64,000 nt of DNA, from NCBI GenBank assembly GCA_013396635.1, contig WBMW01003210.1, positions 236,878-300,877 on the forward strand, given 5' to 3'. The notes beneath the pieces were generated by a model. The model had not been told where the DNA came from, did not search any database, and was given only the letters and a program-made list of their open reading frames with translations. The translations under genes and the position numbers were made by a program. Shown here piece by piece: positions 34,440-46,400 of the stretch (position 1 is its first letter; every line of letters starts with the position of its first letter). Source of the stretch: Penelope pileata (Eukaryota > Chordata > Aves > Galliformes > Cracidae).

Positions 34440-34935
34440 TTCTCAATTCAAGAAAGACAGGCAATTTCTGAGAGTCCAGTGGAGGGCCACAATGATTATT
34501 AGGGACATGGAGCATCCCCATATGAGGAATGGCTGCAAGTCTTGGCACTGTTCAGCCCGAAGAAGACAAGACAATGGGGGGATCTTGCTTACAAATTACT
34601 TACAAATATTTACAAATTACTTACAAATCACTTACACATAAGAGTAGGTGTCAAGAAATGTGACCAGGCTCTTTTCAGTGGTGCCCAGCAACAGGACAAG
34701 GGGCAATGGGCACAAACTGGAACAGAGGAAGTTTCATCTGAACATGAGGAAAATATTTACGTTGAAGGTGATAGAGCACTGGAACTGGCTGCCCAGAGAG
34801 GTTGTGGAGTCTCCTTCTCTGGTGATATTCAAAACCCACCTGGATGCTTTCCAGTGCAACCTACTGTAGGAAACCTGCTTTAGCAGGGGGGTTGGACTAG
34901 ACGATGTTGGACTAGAGGTTCCTTTCCAATCCCTA
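34440..34935 (+). mobile_element. CR1 LINE 3' end
   Basis: It begins within ORF2 (GGAGGGCCACAATGATTATT, GGACATGGAGCATCCCCATA) and ends with GGTTCCTTTCCAATCCCTAT, meeting the tail of an antisense CR1 tail-to-tail. One frame keeps KFHLNMRKIFTLKVIEHWNW then REVVESPSLVIFKTHLDAF. A minisatellite-like expansion sits at 34588-34640. Confidence 0.93.
34588..34640. repeat. Short tandem array, ~11-bp unit
   Basis: About five imperfect units of the type CTTACAAATTA within CR1 sequence. Other CR1 copies in the window have no such array. Confidence 0.85.
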
Positions 34936-36039
34936 TCACAGAATCACAGAATTGTAGGGGTTGGAAGGGACCTCAAGAGATCGTCAAGTCCAACCCCCTG
35001 CCAAAGCAGGTTCCCTACAGCAGGTTGCACAGGTAGGCATCCAGGCGAGTCTTGAATATCTCCAGGGAAGGAGACTCCACAACCTCCCTGGGCAGCCTGT
35101 TCCAGTGCTCCGTCACCCGCACTGTGAAGAAGTTCTTCCACATATTGGTGCAGAACTTCCTGTGCTCCAGTTTAAGGCCATTTCGCCTCGTTCTGTCCCC
35201 AAACACCACTGAAAAGAGATTGGCCACGTCTCTTTGCCTCCTACACTTTAGATATTTATAGACATTAATAATATCCCCTCTCAGCCTTCTTTTATCAAGG
35301 CTGAACAAACCCACATTATCGAGCCTCTCCTCATAAGGGAGATGCTCCAGGCCCTTTATCATCTCTGTGGCCCTCCGTAGGACTCTTTCCAGGAGGTCCC
35401 TGTCTTTCTTATACAGGGGAGCCCAGAAATGGACACAGTACTCCAGCTGAGGCCTGACCAGGGCAGAGTAGAGGGAGAGGATCACTTCCCTCGACCTGCT
35501 GGCAATGCTCTTTTTAATGCACCCCAGGATCCCGTTGGCCTTCTTGGCCACCAGGGCACACTGCTGGCTCATGGCCAACCTGTTGTCCACCAGGACCCCC
35601 CGGTCCCTCTCTGCAGAGCTCCTCTCCAGCAGGTCATCCCCCAGCCTGTACTGGTGCATGCAGCTATTCCTCCCCAGGTGCAAGACTCTACACTTGCTTT
35701 TGTTGAACCTCATCAGGTTCCTCTCTGCCCAACTCTCCAGCCCGTCCAAGTCTTGCTGAATGGCAGCACAGCCTTCTGGCGTGTCAGCCACTCCTCCCAG
35801 CTTTGTATCATCAGCAAACTTGCTGAGGGTGAACACTATCCCCTCATGAAGGTCATTGATGAAGATATTAAACAAGACCGGACCTGGCACTGACCCCTGG
35901 GGAACACTGCTAGTTACAGGTCTCCTACTGGGCTCTGCACCACTGATCACTACCCTCTGAGCTGTCAGTCAGCCAGTTCTCAACCCATCTCACCATCCAT
36001 TCATCACCACCCACACTTCCTCAGCTTCATTATCAGGAT
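34936..36039 (-). mobile_element. CR1 LINE, ~1.1 kb, antisense, best preserved copy
   Basis: The 3' tail is at the left (CACAGAATCACAGAATTGTA, then GGGGTTGGAAGGGACCTCAA on the + strand) and the truncated 5' end is at the right (CTTCCTCAGCTTCATTATC, up to about 36039). It is the least diverged CR1 here, since its reverse-transcriptase C-terminal frame is still open. Its 5' truncation point lies directly beside an NDUFA4 retrocopy. Confidence 0.96.
35015..35950 (-). CDS. CR1 ORF2 C-terminal part: reverse transcriptase fragment, open
   Basis: An uninterrupted frame of about 311 codons on the minus strand. It covers the RT from the VPQGSVPGPVLFNIFINDL block, through KFADDTKLGG (catalytic FADD box at roughly residues 43-46), the thumb-like region (HQYRLGDDLLERS, AMSQQCALVAKKANG, SREVILSLYSALVRPQLEYC), to the C-terminal RLPREVVESPSLEIFKTRLD. 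It ends at a natural stop. The start is not real: the element is 5' truncated, so the endonuclease, the first catalytic Asp block and a promoter are missing, and a small deletion near 35965-35970 breaks the frame just upstream. The fragment is inactive, but its openness shows a relatively recent insertion. Confidence 0.93.
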   Translation of the reverse strand: MISGAEPSRRPVTSSVPQGSVPGPVLFNIFINDLHEGIVFTLSKFADDTKLGGVADTPEGCAAIQQDLDGLESWAERNLMRFNKSKCRVLHLGRNSCMHQYRLGDDLLERSSAERDRGVLVDNRLAMSQQCALVAKKANGILGCIKKSIASRSREVILSLYSALVRPQLEYCVHFWAPLYKKDRDLLERVLRRATEMIKGLEHLPYEERLDNVGLFSLDKRRLRGDIINVYKYLKCRRQRDVANLFSVVFGDRTRRNGLKLEHRKFCTNMWKNFFTVRVTEHWNRLPREVVESPSLEIFKTRLDAYLCNLL

Positions 36040-36370
36040 GTCAATTGGGCCTCAGTGGCTGTGGGGAGACGACAGGCTCCGGAGCCAGGTAGGGACCAAG
36101 AGCCTCACCAGCTGTCGCCATGTTCCTCATTATAGTCAGCCACACCAAGAAGCACCCCAGCCTGATCCCTCTGTTTTTGATCATCGGGTCTGGAGGCATT
36201 GGTGCAGCTTTCTATGTCATGTGTTTGGCAGTGTTCAACCCTGATTTCATCCGAGACAAGAACAATAATCCAGAACCTTAGAATAAACTGGCTCCCAGTG
36301 ACCAGTACAAGTTCTACTCCATTAACACCTATGATTGTTATTCTGTGACAACCCAGACCACCTTTTGTAG
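36040..36370 (+). pseudogene. NDUFA4: Processed pseudogene of NDUFA4
   Basis: From an ATG at 36120 one frame reads MFLIIVSHTKKHPSLIPLF, then LIIGSGGIGAAFYVMCLAVF, NPDFIRDKNNNPEP, a TAG at 36279-36281, then NKLAPSDQYKFYSINTYD. This matches NDUFA4, a small (about 82 residue) single-membrane-span subunit now assigned to cytochrome c oxidase, whose hallmarks are KKHPSLIPLF, the membrane span with NPD, and NNPEPWNKLGPNDQYKFYS. The tryptophan of PEPWNKL is replaced by the stop, and the last ~15 residues are not recognisable. About 80 bp of GC-rich 5' leader precede the ATG, and no introns are present, so this is a retrocopy. No poly(A) tail is visible downstream. It abuts the 5' end of an antisense CR1. 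Confidence 0.9.
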
Positions 36371-39300
36371 GAGTCAAAGGGAATTAGCATTTTAATCTGG
36401 ATTGGGGGTGCGCTTCTGAAGTGAATCCTGATCATATTAATTTAATGCTCTTCAGTTCTCATCCTGGGGCATTCTCAAAACTTACTAGTTTAACAACATT
36501 CAGATGTAACTAAATCAGAATTTGCACTCCAGGACTAACCCAAATATGTTGCCTCTGCTAATATGTGTACTGGCCACGTGACCGAACTTAGAGCTACTCC
36601 AAAGTAAAAAGTGTGTAGCCTAATCTTTTTGACTCTAATCTTTCTCCACAAGGTCATCCAGCAGAATCAACTACCCTTTTGCCAGCTTCTTTATCAGGCT
36701 TCCAGGACTCACACTCCTGGTAACATGGTTACTTCAAAAGGAACAAAGAACTCTTATTTACAATGTCCCTTTGAATTAGAGTCAGGTTATTCCTCGTTTC
36801 CTCCACTTTCCAAGCAATCATGCTCGGTTCCCATTGCTTTAATTTTTAACTACAACCTGACAATGCTTCAGGTCTGGGAAACCTGCAGGTAGTCTGCACA
36901 ATTAAATTCTCACGGTTAAAGAGGATGTACTAGAGCTGGTCCATTATATAAAAGCCTAGGAGAGAGACCTACAGAAATATGATGAAATGTAGCATGTTTT
37001 GCTTGCAATGGCTGCAGAGACAATAGCTGGTCCATTGTTTGTAAGTACGAGCTGTCACTGAAAAAGTATTTAAGTGGATATGCAAGAGAAAATGGGAAAA
37101 ACAGGTGTGTCACTAGGCTTTTCTTCTACTCGCAATTAAAGGCAGAAGATGTAATTCCCACACACATGAACAACATATACAATTATTTATAATTACCTTT
37201 CAATTAATCTTTCCAACACCAAGAATGTAGATCTAAAATTTAGCTGGTTCTCTGTTTTTCTGAAAATCCTCTGCTGTATTTTCTTGCTTCCTATGATAAT
37301 ATTTCATCGTTTAGTTTCACAGAAAACAATGTGAAGTCAACTGTTGTCAGTGTAAAGAGCATTAAACATTCAGCTTCATTACTGTGCTTTGTGATAACAT
37401 ATTTCCAAATTCAGTATAATAGCTTCACAGAAATAATGCCTTATCAGATGTAGCAAATGCCTCAAGAAAAGTAGAAAAACACTGAGAGAAAAGAAACCAA
37501 GTATCTCTGGGGAACAGAAAAAAAAAAAAAAAAAAGATGAAATTAGAGCTGAAGCAGTAATTCCTAAAATAAAGTCAAAAGGGCAAATAGAAGCATCCAG
37601 GAGGACAATCCAGCACACAGGACTGCGAAATGAAAGATATTGACTTAGCAGTCTCTGAAAGAAGGTATCGAAGAAAGCATCTGCCTTGTAGACATGCACA
37701 CAGGGTACAATCTTATATGGCTGAAACAGTAAAGAATTAGATCAGCTACACCAAGATAAATGAGAGTGAAAAGATGTGCATATATATGCATATTTATATA
37801 TGTATCTGCACAGAAGTACAAAAAAAACTATTGAAAGCGTGATCCTTGTGGGTTACTACCATCTCACAGATAAATTGCCTTTTTTACTTCAGCTCTTAAG
37901 TCTGTGCTTTTTGAATTGACAGTCTAGGTTCAGTTCTAATTAAGAAGTAAAATATGAATGTTTCATCTGTTATTAATAAAATTATTGAGTCTTTAACCTT
38001 AGCACTACATCACAGGTTTAATCTGTTGTTCAAGATGACAAAGGCAGCAATACATGTAACAATGTTTTTTCTTAGGATTTTATAACAAAAACATTTACAT
38101 AATAGTTACTTATTCTGCATGGGCAAGGATGGGAGAAACAGAATGCAGAACAAGTCTCTGTCACATTTTTAACAGAATACCCAATGTACTTATGCTTAAA
38201 TCAGAAATTAAGAATTACCAGTCAACCATACATCACACGGTGCCCAAAACTGCAGGTAAACCTCATACCCAGAACAAGAAAATATGAGGAAACATTTAAG
38301 AAGTATGCTAGCTTATAACCATATTGTGCTGCACAAGAGTTATACCTGAACTCCTGTCTGCAGAAGGGACAAAGTATTGACTTGAGCAAGGAATGCATGG
38401 TTTTACTTAGATGATTCTGTGTATAACTGTAACATATTACCATAGCTCCTGCTGGAGTTTGAAAAGAGGTATAACACAAAGAGGTATAACACTTTAGACC
38501 CATCACATTTACACTGCACTCCCTGTGTCATCTGAGTGTAGAACTCCAACCTATTTTTGCTCAGGAAACTTTTCAGTAATTTTGGATGGTAAGATGATCA
38601 CACAATTTTTTTCTGATTTTTTCTCAGACGTCTTGAAAAGATGATTAAACTCATCAGTCTGGCCTTGGGCTCATCTGCTAATGGTTATGTGCTCTCTGTC
38701 CCAAGCACTTAAGTTGTCAAAGAATGCTACAAGGGATTTTAACCTTTTGCTTTGTGTCTCATGTTAGCTGAATCAAAAATAGCACCTTCTTTCTCACTTT
38801 TACCATCAGACAGTGGCCTGAATTTTGGTGACATCAAGGCAACCTTAAGGGTGGCAAATGTAACACTGCACAGCAAGGAGGAACTTAGTGACGTTACTCA
38901 AAAGAAAATTCTTTAATAAAATTACCTTGAAGAGGACTCACTTAGACAGTGTCTCTACTGAATGGATGCTATATTGAGGGTGTTACACAGAGTGGAGTTT
39001 ACTGGAGAATAACAAAACCAGATGAACTATGACTGCTGACATTTCTTAACTATGAACAAGGCTGACATTTCTTAACTATTTTCCTCTTTCTCATAGATTT
39101 AAGTTCTTTACTGCATCGCTCTGCAATCTCTTCTAGAAAAGGTTAAGTATTCCTAATGTCCTAGAACAATATGAAGTATTTTTAGCTACAAATAATGATG
39201 CAACAATGAAAAATATATTTTTTGAGGTGTGTGGGTGGGCAGGAGAATGGAGGAGACAATGATGTCACTGAAGAAGGCAAAAGGTAACTGAAGCTAAAGG

Positions 39301-39819
39301 AGACTGAAGAAGAAATTTTACACAAAGAAACTACTGTGGTTGTATGAGGATACTACCATGACTTTAGCTAACCTGGAAAAACACATTGAACAAACTAAGA
39401 ATTACTCACATGAGTTCAGTTGTCTAATAGTAGTTGCCAGATAACTTGTGCACAAATAAAAGGGATATATGTTATCATAGGTCATAAGGTTTTACAAGAT
39501 AAAACCATGGACAATAGGATTTAACATCAAATTGCAGTATGTACTAGTGTATCTTACAATAGCTTATTTCTGTAGGCAAAATTTTAAGTGCTGTAGTCCA
39601 TTTTACTTATTAGTACTAGAAAAAAGAAAAAGCATACATCTGGTAGGTTAGAAAGCCCACAGTAAAGTGACATGAGCATTCATCTCAAATAGGTGTTCCC
39701 AGATTGATTTGGATCACCAGCAATGATGAATAGAGAACTTCTAATTCATTCACCTGATTACCTCTTCTCTCTCCACTTCCCCATGCATAAGCGTATAAAC
39801 ACTACATCATTTGAGAAAT
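36371..39819. other. Intergenic, no gene seen
   Basis: AT-rich unique sequence with an A run (about 37508-37526) and two short direct duplications: 39035-39053 with 39061-39079, and AAGAGGTATAACAC twice near 38464-38490. No exon is recognised. Confidence 0.65.
39035..39079. repeat. Direct duplication of 19 bp
   Basis: GCTGACATTTCTTAACTAT occurs at 39035-39053 and again at 39061-39079, separated by GAACAAG. A small local duplication. Confidence 0.9.
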
Positions 39820-40402
39820 TGTCTAAGTTTCAGCTGGGACTGAGTTGATTTTTCCTTCATAGTGCCTGGTTTAATGCTGTTTTGGTTCTAGACAAAAAAC
39901 AATACTGATAACACACCAATGCTTTAGTTGTTGCTGAGCAGTGCTGTACAGAGCCAAGTACATTTCAGTTTCTCAGCTTCCTGTACTGTCCTGACAGTGA
40001 GAGGGGTGGCGGAGGCACAAGAAGTTGGGAGGGAACAGAATCAGGACAGTTGACCCAAACTGGCCAAAGGGATATTCCATACCATATGACATCACACAAA
40101 AAAAAAACTTGAAAAACAGTGAGGAGTTGGCCAGGTGAGCAGCTGCTGCTCGGGGACTGGCTGGGCACTAATTGATGGGTGGTGAGCAATTGCTTGTGTA
40201 TCACTTGTTTTGTATATATATAATTATCATAACTATTATCCTTTTATTCCTCTTCCTTTTTCTGTCCTAGTAAATAGTTTTTTATCTTAGCCCATGAGTT
40301 CTACTTCAGCTTTTTTTCCAGTTCTCTCCCCAATCCCATTGCTATGTTGGGAGTGAGCAAACAACTGTGGTTCTGAGCTGCCTGCTCGGTTAAACTGCAA
40401 CA
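39820..40402 (+). mobile_element. Solo ERV LTR, subfamily A
   Basis: A 583-bp element starting TGTCTAAGTTTCAGCTGGGA and ending CTGCAACA, so it has TG...CA ends. The flanks GAAAT (39815-39819) and AAAAT (40403-40407) are an imperfect 5-bp target-site duplication, matching the 5-bp duplication of ERVL-like elements. It shares its landmarks with the LTRs at 3824-4382 and 33974-34339, including GATATTCCATACCATATGAC. No internal viral genes flank it. Confidence 0.88.
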
Positions 40403-43400
40403 AAAATAATCACCGAAGAGTAAAGCCCAGCAATAAACATAGTGATGCTATCACTCCCAATATAATTCTAGTCCTTTTGTTCATAGCATATGAATGTCCC
40501 ATTCATACATTTGTACATTTCTCTCCCACTAAACATTTGAGCATGTGAATCAAGGTTTCTCCTGATTATTCCTTATAACCATTAGAAAATAATATATTCC
40601 CACAACTTTTATATGATCACTTACAACAAAAGAGCAATTTCCAGCTTCTCACTCATAACCACGCCAATCACTTTCACAAACGGAGCAGTAGATCACTCAC
40701 CTTCCATGTTTCACAGTGTTTGACTAAAGTAACTGGCAGTTTAAATTATGGACAGAGAAATAAATTCAAACAAGTGAGGCTTCAGAAGAATGACTAATAG
40801 CCATTAAAAACATTAACAGTCATAAAACAATCTCATAACAATAAAATGTTAAGGGGCTAATAGACTTTACAATTTGGGAGGTATATCATAAACATATTTA
40901 TGACATATTTCTCATCTTGTGCTTCTTAGTTTCTCATATGATAAAATTGCGTGAAAGTGCTGTACCAGTATAAAATTGATGCAAAAAACCCAACAACTTG
41001 CATTTTTCAATGAAAACCAAACATTTATAGTTATATTCAGCTGAATTTTTGGTATAAGTTTTGTATGATTAGAGCTCCAGAGTTTTACAGGTTCTAAAAC
41101 TGCTAGAAGTCCACACAACCAAAGCACCTTAGTATCTGTGAGGCTGAATATTTTTTACTCAATTTTCTTACATGTGCTCAATCAAGACATAGAAACAGAC
41201 TCCTATGCTGATACAATCTCTAGAGGAGCTGTACAAAAAGATTATGTTCCTAAGTTAAATAGATAAAGCTAAACACATAACGTTGACACCATGGATCTAT
41301 CTATGTTTTTGGAGTGACTCAGCTCTGCAGAAGAGGCAAAAACTCATTACACCTAGACAGAATTGCATGGGGGAGCAGAATCCTGTAGCTTCAGGACCAG
41401 ATTATTGCCAGAGAAGAAAAGATTTTTTTCTCCATTAACCACAGCAGGTTCGCTGATGAAGATGAGAACTTTCAACATTTTCCCCCCACTGATTATTCAC
41501 CTGTTGGCTAATAAGAGCCTAATTCAGTTCTTCCGAAAGGAAAACACTCGAACCACAATTTATTATGTTGGGAGTAATTGCTATCAGCCACTGATCCCTG
41601 ACTCCCACAGTAGACAGGAATGAGATGACAACATGGCAAGAGGTGCTTAAAACCAGAATAGGAAACAGGTTGACATACCTTGTCCTCAGCTTTCTTTTTA
41701 TTGAATTTTGTTAGATTAAACTCCCTCTCACTCATTATACTAATTTAAAGTACCTGCCTTAATCCCTTCTGCATCTGATTTTAAACGTCAATTCTCCTAT
41801 TTTCTGTAGAAAGCCCATTTACACATTACAAATAAGTGCTGTCTGTAGATAGTTACATCTCACTGATTAGAGGGCTGAAAAGCTGAAGCCCTTTGAAATG
41901 TAAATCCTGGCAAGTTGTCAGTGAGACTGATGCCTCTATTTCAATCACATCTTTTAACATTAGAGCTTTGCTTATACTCACCTGTTTCCATTTGTGCCTT
42001 CATACACTCTCATCTAGCTTACTCAGGATACTTTACTGATCGGCCTCTCCTCTTTTTTTTTACCTCCAGACGTTTACATACTTCTTAGTATTTCTTATAT
42101 ACTCGATGAAAAATAGTTAAAATAGTTCCCATTCTGCATTCAGTAGCTCTAACAGGGGTTACGCTCTGTGGTCTGAAACAGCTGATGGACATTTAAAAAA
42201 TAGAAAGAAAGATACCACATTCACTATATGCCACACCCCCACTCTGTGGGGATTTCTCAGGGCCACCTTCAGACAAGAAAGGAGACTTTCTGAGTAATAA
42301 CAGGGAAAGTCAGTGAAACACGAGCACTTCACCCCTGCTGTGGTCCTCTGAACATATTTCGAGAAGATAAAATTCAGCCTTGACAAAAATGCCTGAAGCT
42401 CTCCCTACTTTAGCCTGCTAACACTAAGGTAAGTGTTTCAGTGTTTTGAAAACTAAACAAACAAAAATCAGCTTCTTAATGTTTAAAGAAATATTGTATG
42501 TTTTAGACAGCAACCCTTATGAAGGTTCAGCAAACTTCTATTGCCTCAGGATCTGGAAGAGTTTACATTTCAGGGGAGCATGCTTTTTCTTCAAACTTGT
42601 TTGCAAAAGAGGAAAAAGTGATCTGTAGTATTCTCCACAGGCACTAGTGCCTCCAAGCTCCTCTGCCTCCTGACACATAAACAGAATAGCTTCACCCTGC
42701 TGAACACTCAGGTTGTAACAGGTTCTTCCATGAGATCTCTCTCCACAAAAAATACGCAAGTACAAATAAAACCTTCCATGTGCCACATTCAGATATATAT
42801 TCAGGCAATCATCTTAGTCTAAGTGATATACATTAATACATTTGCATCAACTCCCAAACAACATTTATTGGAGAAAAATCATTGCCAGAAAAGAAGTTAT
42901 TTTCCAAGCGCTGCACAAAAATAGAGAGGGGAAATCAGACTACAGATTTCCAAATAAAATCTAGTATATAAATACCATAGCTCTGATGTCCTCACAGATA
43001 AGCAGATTGCACTTTGTAGAGAAATATAACCATCTGTGTGGGCATTATTCAACAGCCTAGTTTTGCAAAGGGCAAAATGAATATTTTGTTCCTTCTCCTG
43101 TTGCATCAAAGTACAGTGAAATGACAAGGCAAGATGGTTGTTTTCTGCAGAGAGACGATTGATTTTCATTAGTTTCTAAGGAGCATGGAGTCTTTGCCAT
43201 GATGCTGTGAAGAGCACAGGTGCTCGCAAAGGAAAGAGCAGCCTGGTAGGCCCTGTATATTTTATTGGGGAGGGAGAACAAATGTAAGTATAGATGGAAT
43301 AAAGAAGTATGCCCCGCAGCTATGCATACTGTATTCCTTGTACAAGATTCTCTGCTGTTGGAATCAAAAAGTGAGAAAATAATATTTTCCTTACTTGATT

Positions 43401-46400
43401 ACGATGAAAACATTGCATACCAGTGAACAACCTTTAGACATGACAAGTCACACACAAGCTTTTCCAGATGAAATGAAAGCACTTGATTCGAAAATGTGAT
43501 CACTGTTTGTATTAGTTTAACATTTGCAAACAAACTGGGTATCCTAGGGTTCCAGTTTCTTCTAGGTCAGTTCACTACATTCCTGAGAAGCCAGATTGTT
43601 TGTGTGTATTTTGTGAGACTCCAAGAACCACACTGAGTCATCTGCCACATGATAGAAAGCATCTCAGAATAGGAAAACCATATTAATGTGGTATGTTCCG
43701 AAATAACTTTCAATTAAAGTCAAAATATCACAGTATAAATTTCCTGCAAAACTTCTTATTTAAGGAAGAAATTCCTTAACAATCATTGAATTGTAAGTTA
43801 AACCTGTGACTTTTAATAGCTGAGCTGTCAAATATGTATTGAATGTAAACTTAAATTAATTTATACTATTGCATGTCTTCCATTATAAACTATTCTTCCA
43901 ACCAAAAAGTAATCACAGGCCTCAAACTTGAACAAGCCAAAAATACACTCTTGCACTGTGAAAAATCTGAAGTTTTTGTGACAATACCTATAAGGAATAA
44001 GTAGAAATTTTTTTAATTTTTGTATTTTTGCCTACTAGGATTAAAAAGAAAGGCTAGATTAAGTCAAATAAATTTAAGAATGGGATGTATGAGTTACTAT
44101 TTCTTAATTCTTAAGCATAAATAATTCCAAAGAAATAGTAATTAATGACACAACTGGATAGGGCCAACTTATAGACACTTAATTCAATTCTGGGGTTCTA
44201 TTTAACATGCTATAAAAACTGACTTCACTTATCTACACAAGATTAATCTCTTGTATTTTAAAAGCATAATCTGTAGTTAAGACAACCTGTATCCTTACAA
44301 AAACTGTTACTTTTTGCAAATACATTGAGATACAACAGCATAGGAGAATTAGCAACCTGCCAAATCCCAAGCACGGAGATTATGGAGGAGACCCCAGAAT
44401 TAACTTTAGATTATAATATCTTGGCATACACAGAAACCACATTGATGCTGAATGACAAATTTTTGTGTTGTTAACTCACCAGTTGTACATGTAAAAACAT
44501 GACTGCATGGTGAAAAATACACGAAAAATATATTGCATTCAGTCAGCAGGAATACATCATGTCTACCACAGCGTACTACTACACATGACATGCTTAAGTA
44601 CATCAGCAGCTCCTCAAATCTGCTTGATTAAGGGCTAAAAATGATCAACTGTGTGCTGACTAAATTTTTTAAATTATCTTCTCTGAAGTTTTAAAGTTAA
44701 TTTTCTTAATCCAGAGCTTCGTTGAAGGAACTGGGGGTTTGATGCTATAAGACAGCCAAGAGGCCAAGGCAGTTTTTCACAGATTTTTGCAATATATGAG
44801 AGAAGATTGGCAAATTACTTTGGTCTGAAGGTCATGCAAGTGTTCCCTGTCCCATAAAGCAAGCAGATTTCACAACCTGGCCACATACTATGATAGCTCA
44901 GAGAGATTTCACTGTATAGCAAGTGGCCTTTTTTGTACTAATCCTGTCAATATAGTTAACCATCTTTCTGAACAATCAATCTCCTTGTTCTAAGGAAAAT
45001 AGTCTGATTAATTAAAAATGACATCAATTGTCTCTCAATGAATCCAGATTCAAATGCAGACACAAAAGCAAGAATATAAAACTGAAGTAGACCTGCCTAT
45101 AAACCTACATATTCCAGCCTATAACCTGCTGCAGTCTGGTCTGGGAGGTAACTGTTTCAGAAAGCCAGATAATTTTATATTTGAATGTTATGAATCAATC
45201 ATAATGTATAAGCATTAGAGTATCTGTAATGCACTCGGATATAAATTTAAAGATAATTTGTCTATTCTTGATTTTGAAGGCGCTTAAGATTAGCAAAAGG
45301 AAATTAATGAATTTATCTCGATTTTATCTCCCAGAAATAGGAAGATTTAGTAGCTCATTATTTGTAAGATTTTTAAAGTTCATCATAAGCATAGCCATTT
45401 TATTGCATGAAATCTAAGATATCATTTAGATTTTTCACTATGTTATAAATAATTGTTTTACTGTGAGTCTAATTGTCAAAATAGGGTGGCTCAAATACAG
45501 TGCTTAGTAGACCTTAAGTACTCCAACTAAAAATATTCATATTTCAGCACCCTAAAAACAAAACTAACCCTGGAGTACCAAAATTATGTCTTTTACATCT
45601 CCACTGAAGCCACTACATGAGATGGCTTTCTGCCAGGAATCCTAGACAGCTGCTTCACAGATAAACTAGGCTTCAATGGTTCATAGTCACTGACCATGTC
45701 ACTTTTACTTTTCCACAAAGCCAAACTGATTTTGATTTTCTCACAGCACTTGAGGAATGGAACTTGTATTCTGAGTGGCAAGCTCTAGCAAACTTCAGCA
45801 AATGAAGCTGGTTTGTATTCAGGTACTAAGACTGTGGACTGGAAGAGATGAATCCATCCAGTTTGCTTCCCTGCTGTGTGGATAGTTTCCTCTGGCAGAA
45901 AGGCAAGTTGGACAACTGGAGTGATAACATTTTAAATCATCACAACTATATTTTAAATAGGAGTTCAAGTAGGAGTTCAATATCTGTTCAACATCAGTTA
46001 TGAGAAATTACACTACTCTCTTTAGTTCTTGACTTATGTTTTTTTTTTAAAAAAAATGCTCTGATTTGTAATGAAATACAAGATTTGAAGGTAAGTCTGA
46101 GATGGACAATCCCTACTGGATAGGGGACCTACAAAACAGGCTGCAAAGCAGAGAGTAGGCACTGTTGAGCTAGGAGGCAAACACCAGAGGCTATTGTAGA
46201 CATTACTTAAATAGAAGCACGATTTGCTGTACCTCAGTGGCAACTGCATGGGAACAACCAGAAACACATTGAGTGGTAAAGATGAGAGTCTTTACAGCTT
46301 TATCAAGTCTTTACAACCTTGATAATCCCAGGGAAAGATCCTGGATTGTATTTTCGCAGTTAAGTCTATCTGCAGTTCCTTCCTCATTGGGCTGCATAGT

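Noticed and set aside
42538..42786. 82-codon minus-strand frame
   Set aside because: No domain recognised; similar-length frames are frequent in this window.
45593..45781. 62-codon minus-strand frame with protein-like composition
   Set aside because: Too short and without a family, splice sites or conservation evidence.
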